64,000 nucleotides of DNA from Microplitis mediator. Its lineage: Eukaryota > Arthropoda > Insecta > Hymenoptera > Braconidae. The translations under genes and the position numbers were made by a program. The stretch covers positions 10,040,640 through 10,104,639 of the forward strand of contig NC_079977.1 in NCBI RefSeq assembly GCF_029852145.1. The letters are read 5' to 3'. The notes beneath the pieces are model-generated. The model searched no databases. It saw only the letters and a list, made by a program, of their open reading frames with translations, and was not told where the DNA came from. Of the stretch, positions 23,696-33,747 are shown in pieces (within the stretch, counting starts at the first letter, position 1; each line of letters opens with the position of its first letter).

Positions 23696-25176
23696 TCTTT
23701 TTCGTGATGTGAACTATTTTGGCAAAAGTTACAATATTTCCCAGTATTATTAGAGGTAGAGATTGGATTTAAATTGTTCTTTAAGGAATTACAATTCTTC
23801 GCCGCGTGTCCCCTCGTCCCACATAACTGGCAACGAACAGCTACCCCATTACTATTTTGACCGTTATTTCTCACTACCTGCGGACAAGCTTTCGCTGTAT
23901 GTCCGAGCATCTCACAAACTTGACATTTACTCTGAGGACAGGTCCTCGTGGTGTGACCCGAAGCGTTGCAACGATAACAAACTATTTCCTGATTTCTATT
24001 ATTGTTAGACATTTCTCGCGTTTGATTATCATTATTACCTTTCGTATTACCATTTTTACTGTTACTATTACCATTACCATTATTACTATTGGTATTATTA
24101 TTATTGTTAAATTTATTCGCTGGGTTATTATGTGCTGAAGAGTTTGGAGGAGCTTTTGAACTAGTGTTTACAGTGAAATTTACCACCTTGGTGTTGGTTC
24201 CTTTCTTTTTATCATCCCCTGTGGCAGAATCCCGTTTTAATTCCCTCCGAGCATTTAATTTTTTTTCAATTTGAATTGCATTTTGCAATGCCTCCTCTAC
24301 CGTAGCAGAAGGTGGCATTCTTTGATCTATTTCATTTATTAAATTATTTGTAAAACAATCAGCTATATTTTTATCAATTCCATCTTTAAACTCTTGTAAT
24401 TGTTCAGGAGTCGCTTCGGCAATTTGGGACTGATAGCAGTCGACAATTTCTCTCGCCTTTTTCCTCAACCTGTTTACATAATTAATTACAGACTCATTTT
24501 CCCTTTGAAAAATACGACCCGATTCTCCTTGTAGTTGAAAAAGCGATTTAGTTGGAATGAAATTTTTCTTTAAATTTTTAACTAGCTCCGCGATTGTAGC
24601 AGGGATTGCATTATTTAACGAATCTTTAACATTTGAACTCAACTTACTACCGTAAATTAATTTGACCAAGTTAGCTTCCGCGGCGTCGGGAAGCATTCCC
24701 TTCGCCTCTTTACAACAAGTTGTAAAATCTATCAAATCACTCGGGACACCATCAAACCGAGGAACACAAACTAAGGCATCATTTAAAGATATGGATTGAT
24801 TTGCTGGAAGAGCCATTGTTTCTACGTTTTCAGGAATGTTACCGTTATCTTGATTATTATTATTCGGATTATTATTATTCTGATTATTATTGTCTTGATT
24901 ATTATCTCGATTATTATTAATCTGATTATTATTGTTTTGATTATTATCTTGACTACTATTATCTTGATTCTTATTATTATTTGTTGTCGAGAGTTGAGTT
25001 TCGTCTCTCTCGTCTGGCGAACTCTCGTCGTCAGTGAGATCAGGGATGCCGGTCGTTCCAAGACCCGAATCGACAAAAGTTAAATTTCGTTTCTTACGCG
25101 TAGGTAGGGATAACCTACTCACAAGACCATCATCCCCCTTACTTCTCAAGGAATATGGACGTTGCTCATCGGACAT
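23557..25176 (-). CDS. gag: Gag of gypsy element #2 with four CCHC zinc knuckles
   Basis: Intact 539-codon frame. Residues 65-112 are an Asn/Gln/Asp-rich low-complexity stretch from GAT/ATT-type repeats. Residues ~130-315 form the Gag capsid-like helical region (RIFQRENESVINYVNRLRK is typical of retrotransposon Gag). Residues 345-400 are another Asn-rich linker. Four CCHC knuckles follow at Cys400-413, 418-431, 449-462 and 482-495; four is more than the usual one or two. It packages element RNA into virus-like particles in the cytoplasm. Frames on the opposite strand over the Asn-rich parts are shadows. Confidence 0.93.
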   Translation of the reverse strand: MSDEQRPYSLRSKGDDGLVSRLSLPTRKKRNLTFVDSGLGTTGIPDLTDDESSPDERDETQLSTTNNNKNQDNSSQDNNQNNNNQINNNRDNNQDNNNQNNNNPNNNNQDNGNIPENVETMALPANQSISLNDALVCVPRFDGVPSDLIDFTTCCKEAKGMLPDAAEANLVKLIYGSKLSSNVKDSLNNAIPATIAELVKNLKKNFIPTKSLFQLQGESGRIFQRENESVINYVNRLRKKAREIVDCYQSQIAEATPEQLQEFKDGIDKNIADCFTNNLINEIDQRMPPSATVEEALQNAIQIEKKLNARRELKRDSATGDDKKKGTNTKVVNFTVNTSSKAPPNSSAHNNPANKFNNNNNTNSNNGNGNSNSKNGNTKGNNDNQTREMSNNNRNQEIVCYRCNASGHTTRTCPQSKCQVCEMLGHTAKACPQVVRNNGQNSNGVAVRCQLCGTRGHAAKNCNSLKNNLNPISTSNNTGKYCNFCQNSSHHEKDCRWLRAVNYSQGNRDLSHPTGAGTDNRQVRPVNIVQDVMVDDNSN

Positions 25177-25910
25177 TTATCAGCACCATTTAATCACTCT
25201 GCAATTAAACCTCCCAAAAACGAAATAATTCTTATGGTCAGGTTGAGTCAACAATGACTAAAGGCTAATTAAAATGTTGCGATAATACAAACCGTCAAAA
25301 TTTTTGAGGGTAAAGATAAATAAATCGCATCATTAAAACCAGAAATTCATTATGACACCAAAATTAAGCACAATTTTTAATTTACTAATCCAGAGACACG
25401 GTAGTGTCTCGCGCCAAGTACACGGTCCAACACATGTATATGTGTGAGTGTGTAGCGCGAGCCTACCTGTCTCTTTTCTCGAGTCGGAGTGGTGTTTTAT
25501 GGTTATGTATTACATTTTTTTTAATTAAAATTTAAACACGGCTTATTTCTGTTTTTTCTAAATATTTGTGTCTCACTCAGACTTTATTAACTGAATGTTA
25601 TCACATTTTATTATTATTTATCTCATAAAATATAAAAAACGTTAGCATATACTATAGTACCTTAAAATTTGAGATTTGAGAAATTTTTTCCATCTATAAT
25701 TTATGCTTATTTATTACCGTCTTAGAATAAATAGTTTTAAGAAGGAGCACGATTGACTCAACATCGAAGTATTTAAAATCTGTCTTGATTTTTAGCACTA
25801 GAGAGCGCTTTCATTATCCGACACAGCCTTGTATGCACAAGCAACGAGGCCTAATGCCTAATATTATTTTACCCATGACGAATGAATGAGCGAGTTTGGG
25901 TTAACTATTA
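25177..25910 (-). other. Upstream leader of gypsy element #2 and adjoining repeat
   Basis: On the minus strand TGGCGCGAGACAC near 25417 could be a primer site about 230 bp before the gag start, but the sequence before it does not match the LTR at 16058-17147. The same block, GTGTACTTGGCGC, recurs in the palindrome at 26780-27280, so it may instead be a shared repeat. Confidence 0.35.
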
Positions 25911-26414
25911 ACTACCCTAATGACTACTTAGCTTGAAATTGACAATAATTTGACAATGAAATTACCTAAAATTTGCTGCCCGAATTTGCTGACAGTTTGA
26001 CAGCGAAGGTTGAAAATAAAAATTTGCGGTTAATTTTTCTTCAATTTTAACGTAAACTTGTACGATAAAAAAAAGGGTCGGTAATGATCATTCCTACCAT
26101 TTCAGAAGGTAAGCAAATTTATACGTAAAATTGTCTACAATTTGAGCGTAAAAATATACTTAACAATTTTTCAAATCATATTAACGATAAATTGACATAA
26201 AATTTGCCTGAAAATTAAGGACAACTTTTTTCTAGTCAACTTTTGATGTGAATTTGCATTTTAATTCTGGCAGTAAATTTACCTCAAATTCAATAGTAAA
26301 TTGCACACAACTTGTCGTAAAAAATGGAAAAGTCCGAAGTTGACGGAAATTTGAAGAAAAATTCAACGAAACTTTTGTACAGTAAAATTTTGCTCAAGCA
26401 AACTGTGCTATTAG
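25911..26414. mobile_element. Degenerate-motif element with CCCTAAT ends
   Basis: Bounded by CCCTAATGACTACTTAGC near 25915 and, inverted, ATTAGGG at 26414. The interior is dozens of imperfect AATTTGC / GTAAATTTG units on both strands. The last ~105 bp are repeated inverted at 26492-26600 around a ~77-bp loop. No coding potential. Confidence 0.5.
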
Positions 26415-26600
26415 GGTTAGAGTATAATTTGCGGTTATTATTTTGTCAATTTACACTTATGTCGTGGTTATATTTTAAACAATTAAGTTTACTACCCTAA
26501 TAGCACAGTTTGCTTTAGCAAAAGTTTACTTACAAAAGTTTCCTTGAATTTTTGTCAAATTTCCGTTAACTTCGGACTTTTCTGTTTTTGACGACAATGG
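26308..26600. repeat. Inverted repeat, ~105-bp arms
   Basis: 26308-26414 and 26492-26600 are reverse complements with few differences, both ending in the block CCCTAATAGCACAGTTTGCT at the loop side. It would fold into a long hairpin. Confidence 0.85.
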
Positions 26601-26779
26601 GGTTTCGTTTTTGTCAAACTCGGCCCAGGGGGCAGCATTACCGCTAATTCGGTGGCGCGCCAAAATTTAACGTTAAAAATAATTTCTTAACTTGTCTAAC
26701 AATATAGATACAAATACTAATAAATCATCGAAAGAGTAGTAAAATCAATAAAAATTATCTGTTACAAAAAAATTTGAAA

Positions 26780-27282
26780 TCCCCCCAAAAACAGATTCTC
26801 TGTAAATGGTTGCGCCAAGTACACGTTCAACATTGATCTCAGGTTGCATAATAAATAATATTTTCACAAAAAAGGCTGAAATCATAAAACACCAAGTAAC
26901 TGAGATTTTTAATAATTAAAAAAAAAAAAAATTTTTAAATAAAAATGAAAAAAAAAAATACTTGAACATACTTGGTGTGCGTAAATGCAAAAAATTAATT
27001 ATTCAGTCATGTGATATGTTTTGAATATCTTACTCTTATATCTTACTCTTAAATAATTTTTGAAATTGAGTTTAACAGCGCACACCAAGTACGTTCAAGT
27101 ATTTTTTTTTTTCATTTTTATTTAAAAATTTTTTTTTTTTTTAATTATTAAAAATCTCAGTTACTTGGTGTTTTATGATTTCAGCCTTTTTTGTGAAAAT
27201 ATTATTTATTATGCAACCTGAGATCAATGTTGAACGTGTACTTGGCGCAACCATTTACAGAGAATCTGTTTTTGGGGGGATT
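26780..27282. repeat. Palindrome, ~210-bp arms
   Basis: CCCCCC at 26781-26786 pairs with GGGGGG at 27274-27279, and the arms match almost throughout, centred at 27030 with a ~90-bp loop. Each arm carries several copies of an RCRCCAAGTA motif at ~75-80-bp spacing. Short frames here are artefacts. Confidence 0.9.
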
Positions 27283-27534
27283 ATTGTTACTCAAACCCAA
27301 AAGAACCCAAACCAACTTGCGGCTGATATAATCATTTGGACCACAATTTGTTTCCCTAAACCAAAATAATGATACCCTCAAAGTTTTATATAAAGATTTT
27401 TCCAAAGTGTCTTTTGGTTTTATATTTTTTTTTTTTTTTTTTTGGTTTCAAAACAAAAAAATATTATTTTCCCTTCACGATGCAAATTATATTTCCCAAG
27501 AACAATTTTAGTTTCAAATTCATTAATTTCCTCT

Positions 27535-27870
27535 CAAATTTTAATATTCATTTCACAATTTGATTTATTTTTCCCCAAATTTATTTTATTTTAAAAAATT
27601 CATTAATTTTTTTCTAAAATTTCAATATTTACATCACAATTTAATTTATTTTTCCCAAAATTTATTTTATTTTTTAAATTTATTAATTTTTTCTAAGATT
27701 TCAATATTTACTTCACAATTTAATTTATTTTTTCTAAAATTTATTTTATTTTTTAAATTTATTAATTTTTTCTAAAATTCCAATATTCATTTCGCAATTT
27801 AATTTATTTTTCCAAAAATTTATTTTATTTTCAAAATTTATTAATTTTCTCTAAAAATTCAATATTCATC
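27535..27870. repeat. Tandem repeat, ~80-bp unit, about 4 copies
   Basis: A unit containing CACAATTTAATTTATTTTT recurs at 27553, 27635, 27714 and 27793 (82, 79 and 79 bp). T-rich and non-coding; frames across it are translated repeat. Confidence 0.85.
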
Positions 27871-28584
27871 ATTTCTTTTTCAAAATTTGCTTAAATTTTG
27901 AAATTTCTCCATATATATACATTTATATATTTCTTGGTTACTCATAAAAGTGTTTAGCTTTTCCATTTTGCCTATCATCCCGGCTGAGCCTCCAAAAATG
28001 TTATGTCCGGATGACATAAGTAATTAATTAATTAAATATTAACTAATTAGAATGAAATATTTTTACCCTGGCGGTTAAACCAATAGGTAGGGAGTCAAGG
28101 CTAGGAAAAACAATCACATCTATGAATATCCTCAATAATAAAAAATAAAATATTGGTTTCAATTCATAAACTATATTCTGAATTATTACATAGATTTTTA
28201 CCACGATACAATTTATAAAATAACAGGACTTACATTAGTGAAGAGCGCTCCATATTTTCGCTGCCGATATTAAAACCAGAAAAGTGCTAAGGATCGGGAA
28301 GGTAACTTTTAAGGAAACTAGGAAAACTAAGAAAAACTCAAGTTGAGTCAATAACGTTGGAACTAAAACTGACACTACTCTTAGCACTTCTTGGCTTCCA
28401 CATCAACAGAAAAAATATGGGCGTTTTAACTCATGAAAACTTTGGGGTCGGGGAAAATTCGAGCCAATAGAAATTTTCTCGGGGCTGGAAATTTCCCCTT
28501 CCGTTAGGGCCCAACGTTTTGAGAGTCGCACTAGTCTCCCTCCACGTTAGTCCAGGCCATTATTTATCTAAATATTTTTTTTTT
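27871..28584. other. Non-coding, unassigned
   Basis: Includes a compact inverted motif TTATGTC..GACATAA near 28005 and a GC-richer patch at 28440-28560. Neither could be tied to a known element. Confidence 0.4.
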
Positions 28585-28712
28585 CTGTTTATTTAATTAT
28601 TTATTTAATCCTTTTTTATTTGTTTATTTAATTATTTATTTAACCCTTTTTATTTGTTTATTTAATTATTGATTTAACCCTTTTTTATTTGTTTATTTAA
28701 TTATTTATTCAA
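28585..28712. repeat. Tandem repeat, ~35-bp unit, 4 copies
   Basis: TGTTTATTTAATTATTTATT recurs at about 28586, 28621, 28655 and 28690. Non-coding. Confidence 0.85.
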
Positions 28713-30154
28713 TCATTCACGGAGCTATTTATTTAACTAAGAGTTGATTTAAATTATTTCTAAAAATTTAATTCTTTATTTCCCAGTTTACAAATTGATT
28801 TTGTTATTATTTCATTTTTGTTCTGTGTTTCTTTTTATTTTAAAAATTCATTGGCTAATTTCGAGATTTCAATTCGTTCTTATTATTGAATTTTCTATTA
28901 TCTTATTTCTATTAGTTAATTTTCTAACTTCATTTAATTTTCATTATTTCTTTTTCGCTTTTATATATTTTTTCTTTATTAATTTTTTTGTTTAGTTAGA
29001 ACTAAGTGAAACCTTCATCTTTCTATTCCTTAAAATAGAATATTCGAGTATAAACCTCGGTAATTCTCAAAAGACACTTAGTTAAATGTATTTTTAAAGT
29101 AATTTTTTTATTATATTTACTTAGGCCTAGTTATTGTAGAGAACCTTCCTTTTTAAAGTGTAGTGGGTAATAAAATTGGACAATTTACGACCCTGGGTCT
29201 TCGGTTGCTTAGGACCCCCGTAAGCTGTTAAGGTTTAATTTTAGTCTGTACCGATGCACGATGTGCAGTCGGATTCTGAGAAAAATAAGCGATAAAAAAC
29301 TAAACGATAATACAGTTGGACCACTCATACCATTGAATCATTCAACTCCATGAAATGTAGTCCCACCAGATGATAATATTAGTAATATCATATTTTAATG
29401 TATATCACCAGAAAAATTCATACAACCGTGAATGAGTCGATATAATTAATTCTCAATTTCTTAGCACTCTTAGAATTTTATAATATTTGACATTATTGAT
29501 TTGTTTTCAAACTACTTTTTTGACTCTCCTTTCTTTTGGATTTCATAATAAAATAAAATATGGTACATTCTGTTTAAAGAAATGCTGAGGTAGAAAAATT
29601 TTGAACGTTTTGAAACTTTGTCGGGAAATTTTAATTAATATTAATAATTAAAAAAAAGTTATCGTCAGTAAACCCCGCACGACTATTTTTTATAAAAAAA
29701 CATTGCGTTTCGTAAACAAATATACATATTGTTTTTTTTTTTACACGACTCTTAATGCTAAGCATTTGAGTGTGCTTTACGATCGAAAAATATTAAAACA
29801 ATTATTTATTACGTTCTCCAAAATTGTGAAAAAACAATTCGTTTTTTATTTACAATTGTTTTTCATAATTTTAGAAAACGTGATAAATAATGATCAAGAA
29901 CGTGATTTGAAAAATATGCTTCTTTAATATTAATTTTTAGCAACAACAAAAAATTATTAATTAGAAAGTGCATTTTAGAGCAATAAAAAATTTGTTTTAA
30001 GAAACGAGTTTTTTCTTTAAAATCATTATCCTTATCAAAGATTAGATTTTGAAAAAATTTTAATTTTTTAAATTTTTAAAGTATTTTTGATCTCAAATAC
30101 CCTACTTTTTTCTTAAATCGCTTGTGAGCTTTGAGACCTCTAATAATTATACAA
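28713..30154. other. AT-rich non-coding stretch
   Basis: No supported gene. Short frames (28795-28995, 29703-29927) are hydrophobic or low-complexity translations without domains. Confidence 0.5.
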
Positions 30155-30911
30155 AAAAAATCGGTCTATAAGTTGACCCTGCGAGCCAGCCCCAAAACTT
30201 GCCACTGTTTTCGAGCTCGTTGAGCTCAAAAACATTATTGTGAATACATTTTCGAGCTCTTCGAGCTCGCAAATACTTTTGTATGCCATTGTTTTGTAAA
30301 AAACCATTTTTTAGCATTTCTTTCTGCCACGATATCTCGCGAACGAATTAACCGATTTTGATGGTTGAGGCGGCAATCGACGTGTTTTATCAAGTTCTAG
30401 AGCTGGTCGAATTTTGAAAAAAATTTTTTTTGAATTCTTTCGTCAACGGTTTCTCTTGAACGAATGAACCGATTTTGATAGTTGAGGTGGCATTCGACGC
30501 AGCTTATAGAGTTTTAGAGCTGATTAGATTTTGAAATCAATCTATCGAGCGAATTAAAAGTTATCCAAATAATACATTTTCGAAAAAATTTTATTTTTGA
30601 AATATCTCTGAACGCACCCTACCGATTAAGTTCAAATTTTTACGGCTTCAAGATATCAACAAGCCGCGTCGAATGACACCTCAAAGATCGAAATCGGTTC
30701 ATCCGTTCAAGAGTTATGAATTTTTACATACATACCAACGTACGTACACACATACATACACTCGGACACCATCGTGAAAGTAGTCAGGATAGCTTCCTAG
30801 AACCTCAAAACGTCACAATCTGATAGAAATTTGGTCTTTACAAATTGGACCGAAACCAATAACTTTCCGAATTTTTGAAAATTTTCAATTTCTTTAGCGG
30901 GAAGTTAAAAA
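30155..30911 (+). mobile_element. Dispersed repeat family Z, copy A (complete)
   Basis: Runs from TCGGTCTATAAGTTGACC to AGCGGGAAGTT. It is flanked by A-tracts on both sides, consistent with insertion into a poly-A site. It contains three diverged ~120-150-bp internal repeats around CCGATTTTGATGGTTGAGG and a short CATA/CGTA microsatellite near the far end. No ORF. Related copies are at 39777-40592, 49617-49790, 52250-52918 and 58257-59104. Confidence 0.8.
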
Positions 30912-31303
30912 TTATTGTGTAGAAAAAATTTGTTTTTTTAACCAGAAGTTATTTTTCTTGGAGAGGAAATATGTAAATTACATCAAACTCATAAATCTAG
31001 ACTTTAAAAAAAAATTTTTTCAGTTTTTTAAATTTTTGGCGGGAACCGTGTTGCCTCAGGTTTCTCTTATCACTCTGAAACGTGTTGAATGTATCAAACT
31101 CATAAAAATATGATGATAAAAAAAATTTTTTTTGATAAATTATAGAGGTAGTCCATCGTGCCCTGGTGTCCTTTGAATAATAAAATTTTACTAATATTTT
31201 ATAACGTTCACTTCTTTAATTTTTATTTCTTAATAAATTTAAATTACTCAACTGTTAAACCGCAAAATTATTTGAGGATCATTCTAGAGTAACAATACAT
31301 GAA
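30912..31303. other. Non-coding, nothing recognised
   Basis: AT-rich filler between repeat copy A and the motif element. No frame or repeat noted. Confidence 0.4.
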
Positions 31304-31722
31304 TACATTTTCAACGCCCGATGAAAAAAGATTTTATATAATTTTTATTTTATATAATTGTATATCAATTATATATGGACTATATATAATTATGTATAGA
31401 CTATATATAATTGGATAGAAAAAATAGCCCGGTTCAATTGTATACAATTTGTATAGAAATTGTATACAATTCTATACAAATTGTATGCAATTCTATATAA
31501 TTATAAAGAATTCTATATATTGCAATTATATAGAATTGTATGTAATTATATATAATCGTATATAATTTGTATAAAATTGCATATAATTATATAGACTTGT
31601 ATAAAATTTGTATAGAATTGTATACAATTTCTATACAGTTGTATACAATTGGATCGGGCCATTTTTTGTATATTATTTTTTACAATTGTATAAAATCTTT
31701 TTTCATCAGGCGTAGAAAATTG
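31304..31722. mobile_element. Degenerate-motif element with ATGAAAAAAG inverted ends
   Basis: Both ends are reverse complements over about 35 bp (core GATGAAAAAAGATTTTATA at 31319 and inverted at ~31690). The interior is a run of imperfect self-complementary AATTGTATA/TATATAATT units. Centre near 31513. The 78-codon frame inside is translated repeat. Confidence 0.7.
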
Positions 31723-31849
31723 AATTGTGGATTTAAAATTTCGATGAGAATTTATTTGGTTGTTATACTAGACATAATCGCATTTATTATAGTTTGTAAT
31801 TAAAGATAAATGTATGGTTATGATGTGACCGTTAAATTATAAATATGAA

Positions 31850-32659
31850 GGGAGGGGTGGGCAAAGCGGAGTATGGTGGCAAAACGAGGTACCCCAAAAA
31901 ATTTTTTGTTGAAATGTTTTTTAAATATTCTACAACTACTTTTGTAAATCTAGTTGAACATTGTTTAGAATTTTTCTCTCACCGTTTTCGAAATTTTTTT
32001 TTTTTATAAAAAAATATTATAAAATCAATTTGATTTTTATTCTTATTAATTTATAATATCACAAGAAAAAAGCTCAGAGTCAAATTACTTCAGATGTATT
32101 TCAATAATCAACATGAAACTATTAACAATTTTTTAAATTTTAAAATTTAATCAACTTATGATAATTTTGTAATCCATTACTTTAAGCAATATATAATTGC
32201 TTTTTAAAGAATATCTTCTTTAAAATTGAAACGAATTTAAATCTTAATCTTTGAAGTTAATAATAAATAGTGATTAACAAATGAAAAATTAACAGTTTAA
32301 AGTCGGGAGTTGAACTTTTTCAAAAATCGAGTGTCAGTCAAAAAATGATAATGATTTGTTTTGTGATAAAAACTATTAAGAATTTTTTTTTTGTTCCTTT
32401 GCATCTAATAATTATGTGAAATGTAATTTTTCTTCATGTAAATTACTTATACTAGAAAATTTAATTTCATCAAACATATTAAATACCTAAAAAATTTTTT
32501 TTCTTCACCTTTTTTAGAGACTTCCTCATTTTGTCCGCAAAAAATGAAATTTTTTATTACATACTTTGAATATCATTGAAAAATAAAAAATAGTATCAAA
32601 CGTATTTGAGTCCCTGAAAACTTAGTGTTTTTTTAAGTACCCCATTTTGCCCCCCTCCG

Positions 32660-32660
<1 letters not shown>
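31850..32660. mobile_element. Possible MITE with GGGCAAA.GGGGTAC-type ends
   Basis: GGGCAAAGCGGAG followed by GGCAAAACGAGGTACC near 31858-31893 pairs imperfectly with the block ending GTACCCCATTTTGCCCCCC at 32655. About 800 bp of non-coding AT-rich sequence lies between. Its right edge touches a (TA)n tract. Confidence 0.45.

Positions 32661-32722
<62 letters not shown>
32661..32722. repeat. (TA)n microsatellite
   Basis: About 60 bp of TA dinucleotide directly before palindrome F3. Confidence 0.97.
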
Positions 32723-32727
<5 letters not shown>

Positions 32728-33747
32728 CCGGTTCAAAAAAATCGACTATTTTTTTTTTTCAAAACTCGCAGTGAAATATCCTCCTACTCATGAAAGAAGA
32801 AGCCTGTGAAAACGGGAGCTTTTAATATCAATTTTGAAAGGTCGCTTATCGTATATTTCTATTTTACGTTTAAATAACATGGAAAAAAAAATTTTTTTAG
32901 TTTGGAATTTTTCACCTTGGCAATGGCTGATTATGCGAATAAGCCAAGTATATATTTTTGTAGGGAATTTAACGCTCTACAAAAGAAGTTTCTTATCATT
33001 TTTCGACAAATCCATCTGTTCAAAAGTTATTGGAGCTCGAAGTCAAGTAAGAGTAAATTTTGATATCTTTTTACTTTTCCCGCAAAACTATCATACTTAT
33101 TATAAAATGTCATAGAATCATTTTTGTAGACAATTTTATTTTCTACAAATTATCATTGATAAATTTTTTTCAAATTCTGCATTGTTTTCTAGTTATTTCC
33201 ATTTTAATGCCAAGCTCTAAAAATCGATCAGAACACTATTTTTTTAGGAGCTTGGCATTAAAATGGAAATAACTAGAAAACAATGCAGAATTTGAAAAAA
33301 ATTTATTCATGATAATTTGTAGAAAATAAAATTGTCTACAAAAAAGATTCCATGACATTTTATAAGAAGTATGATAGTTTTGCGGGAAAAGTAAAAAGAT
33401 ATCAAAATTTACTCTTACTTGATTTCGAGCTCCAATAACTTTTGAACAGATGGATTTCTCGAAAAATGATAAGAAACTTTTTTTGTAGATCGTTAAATTC
33501 CCTACAAAAATATATGCTGGGCTTATTCGTACAATCAGCCATTGCCAAGGTGAAAAATTCCAAACTAAAAAAGTTTTTTTTTCCATGTTATTTAAACGTA
33601 AAATAGAAATATACGATGAGCGACCTTTCAAAATTGATATTAAGAGCTCCCGTTTTCACAGGCTTCTTTTTTCATTATTAGGAAGATATTTCACTGCGGG
33701 TTTTGAAAAAAAAAAAAAATAGTCGATTTTTTTGAACCGGTCTAATA
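32721..33747. mobile_element. Palindromic element F3, 1.03 kb, inserted in gypsy #3
   Basis: Ends TATTAGACCGGTTC and its inverse GAACCGGTCTAATA. The arms are nearly identical around a centre at ~33234. It carries two internal hairpin modules about 170 bp apart (near 32950 and 33120). It interrupts the RNase H region of the minus-strand gypsy element immediately to its right. No transposase. Confidence 0.9.
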
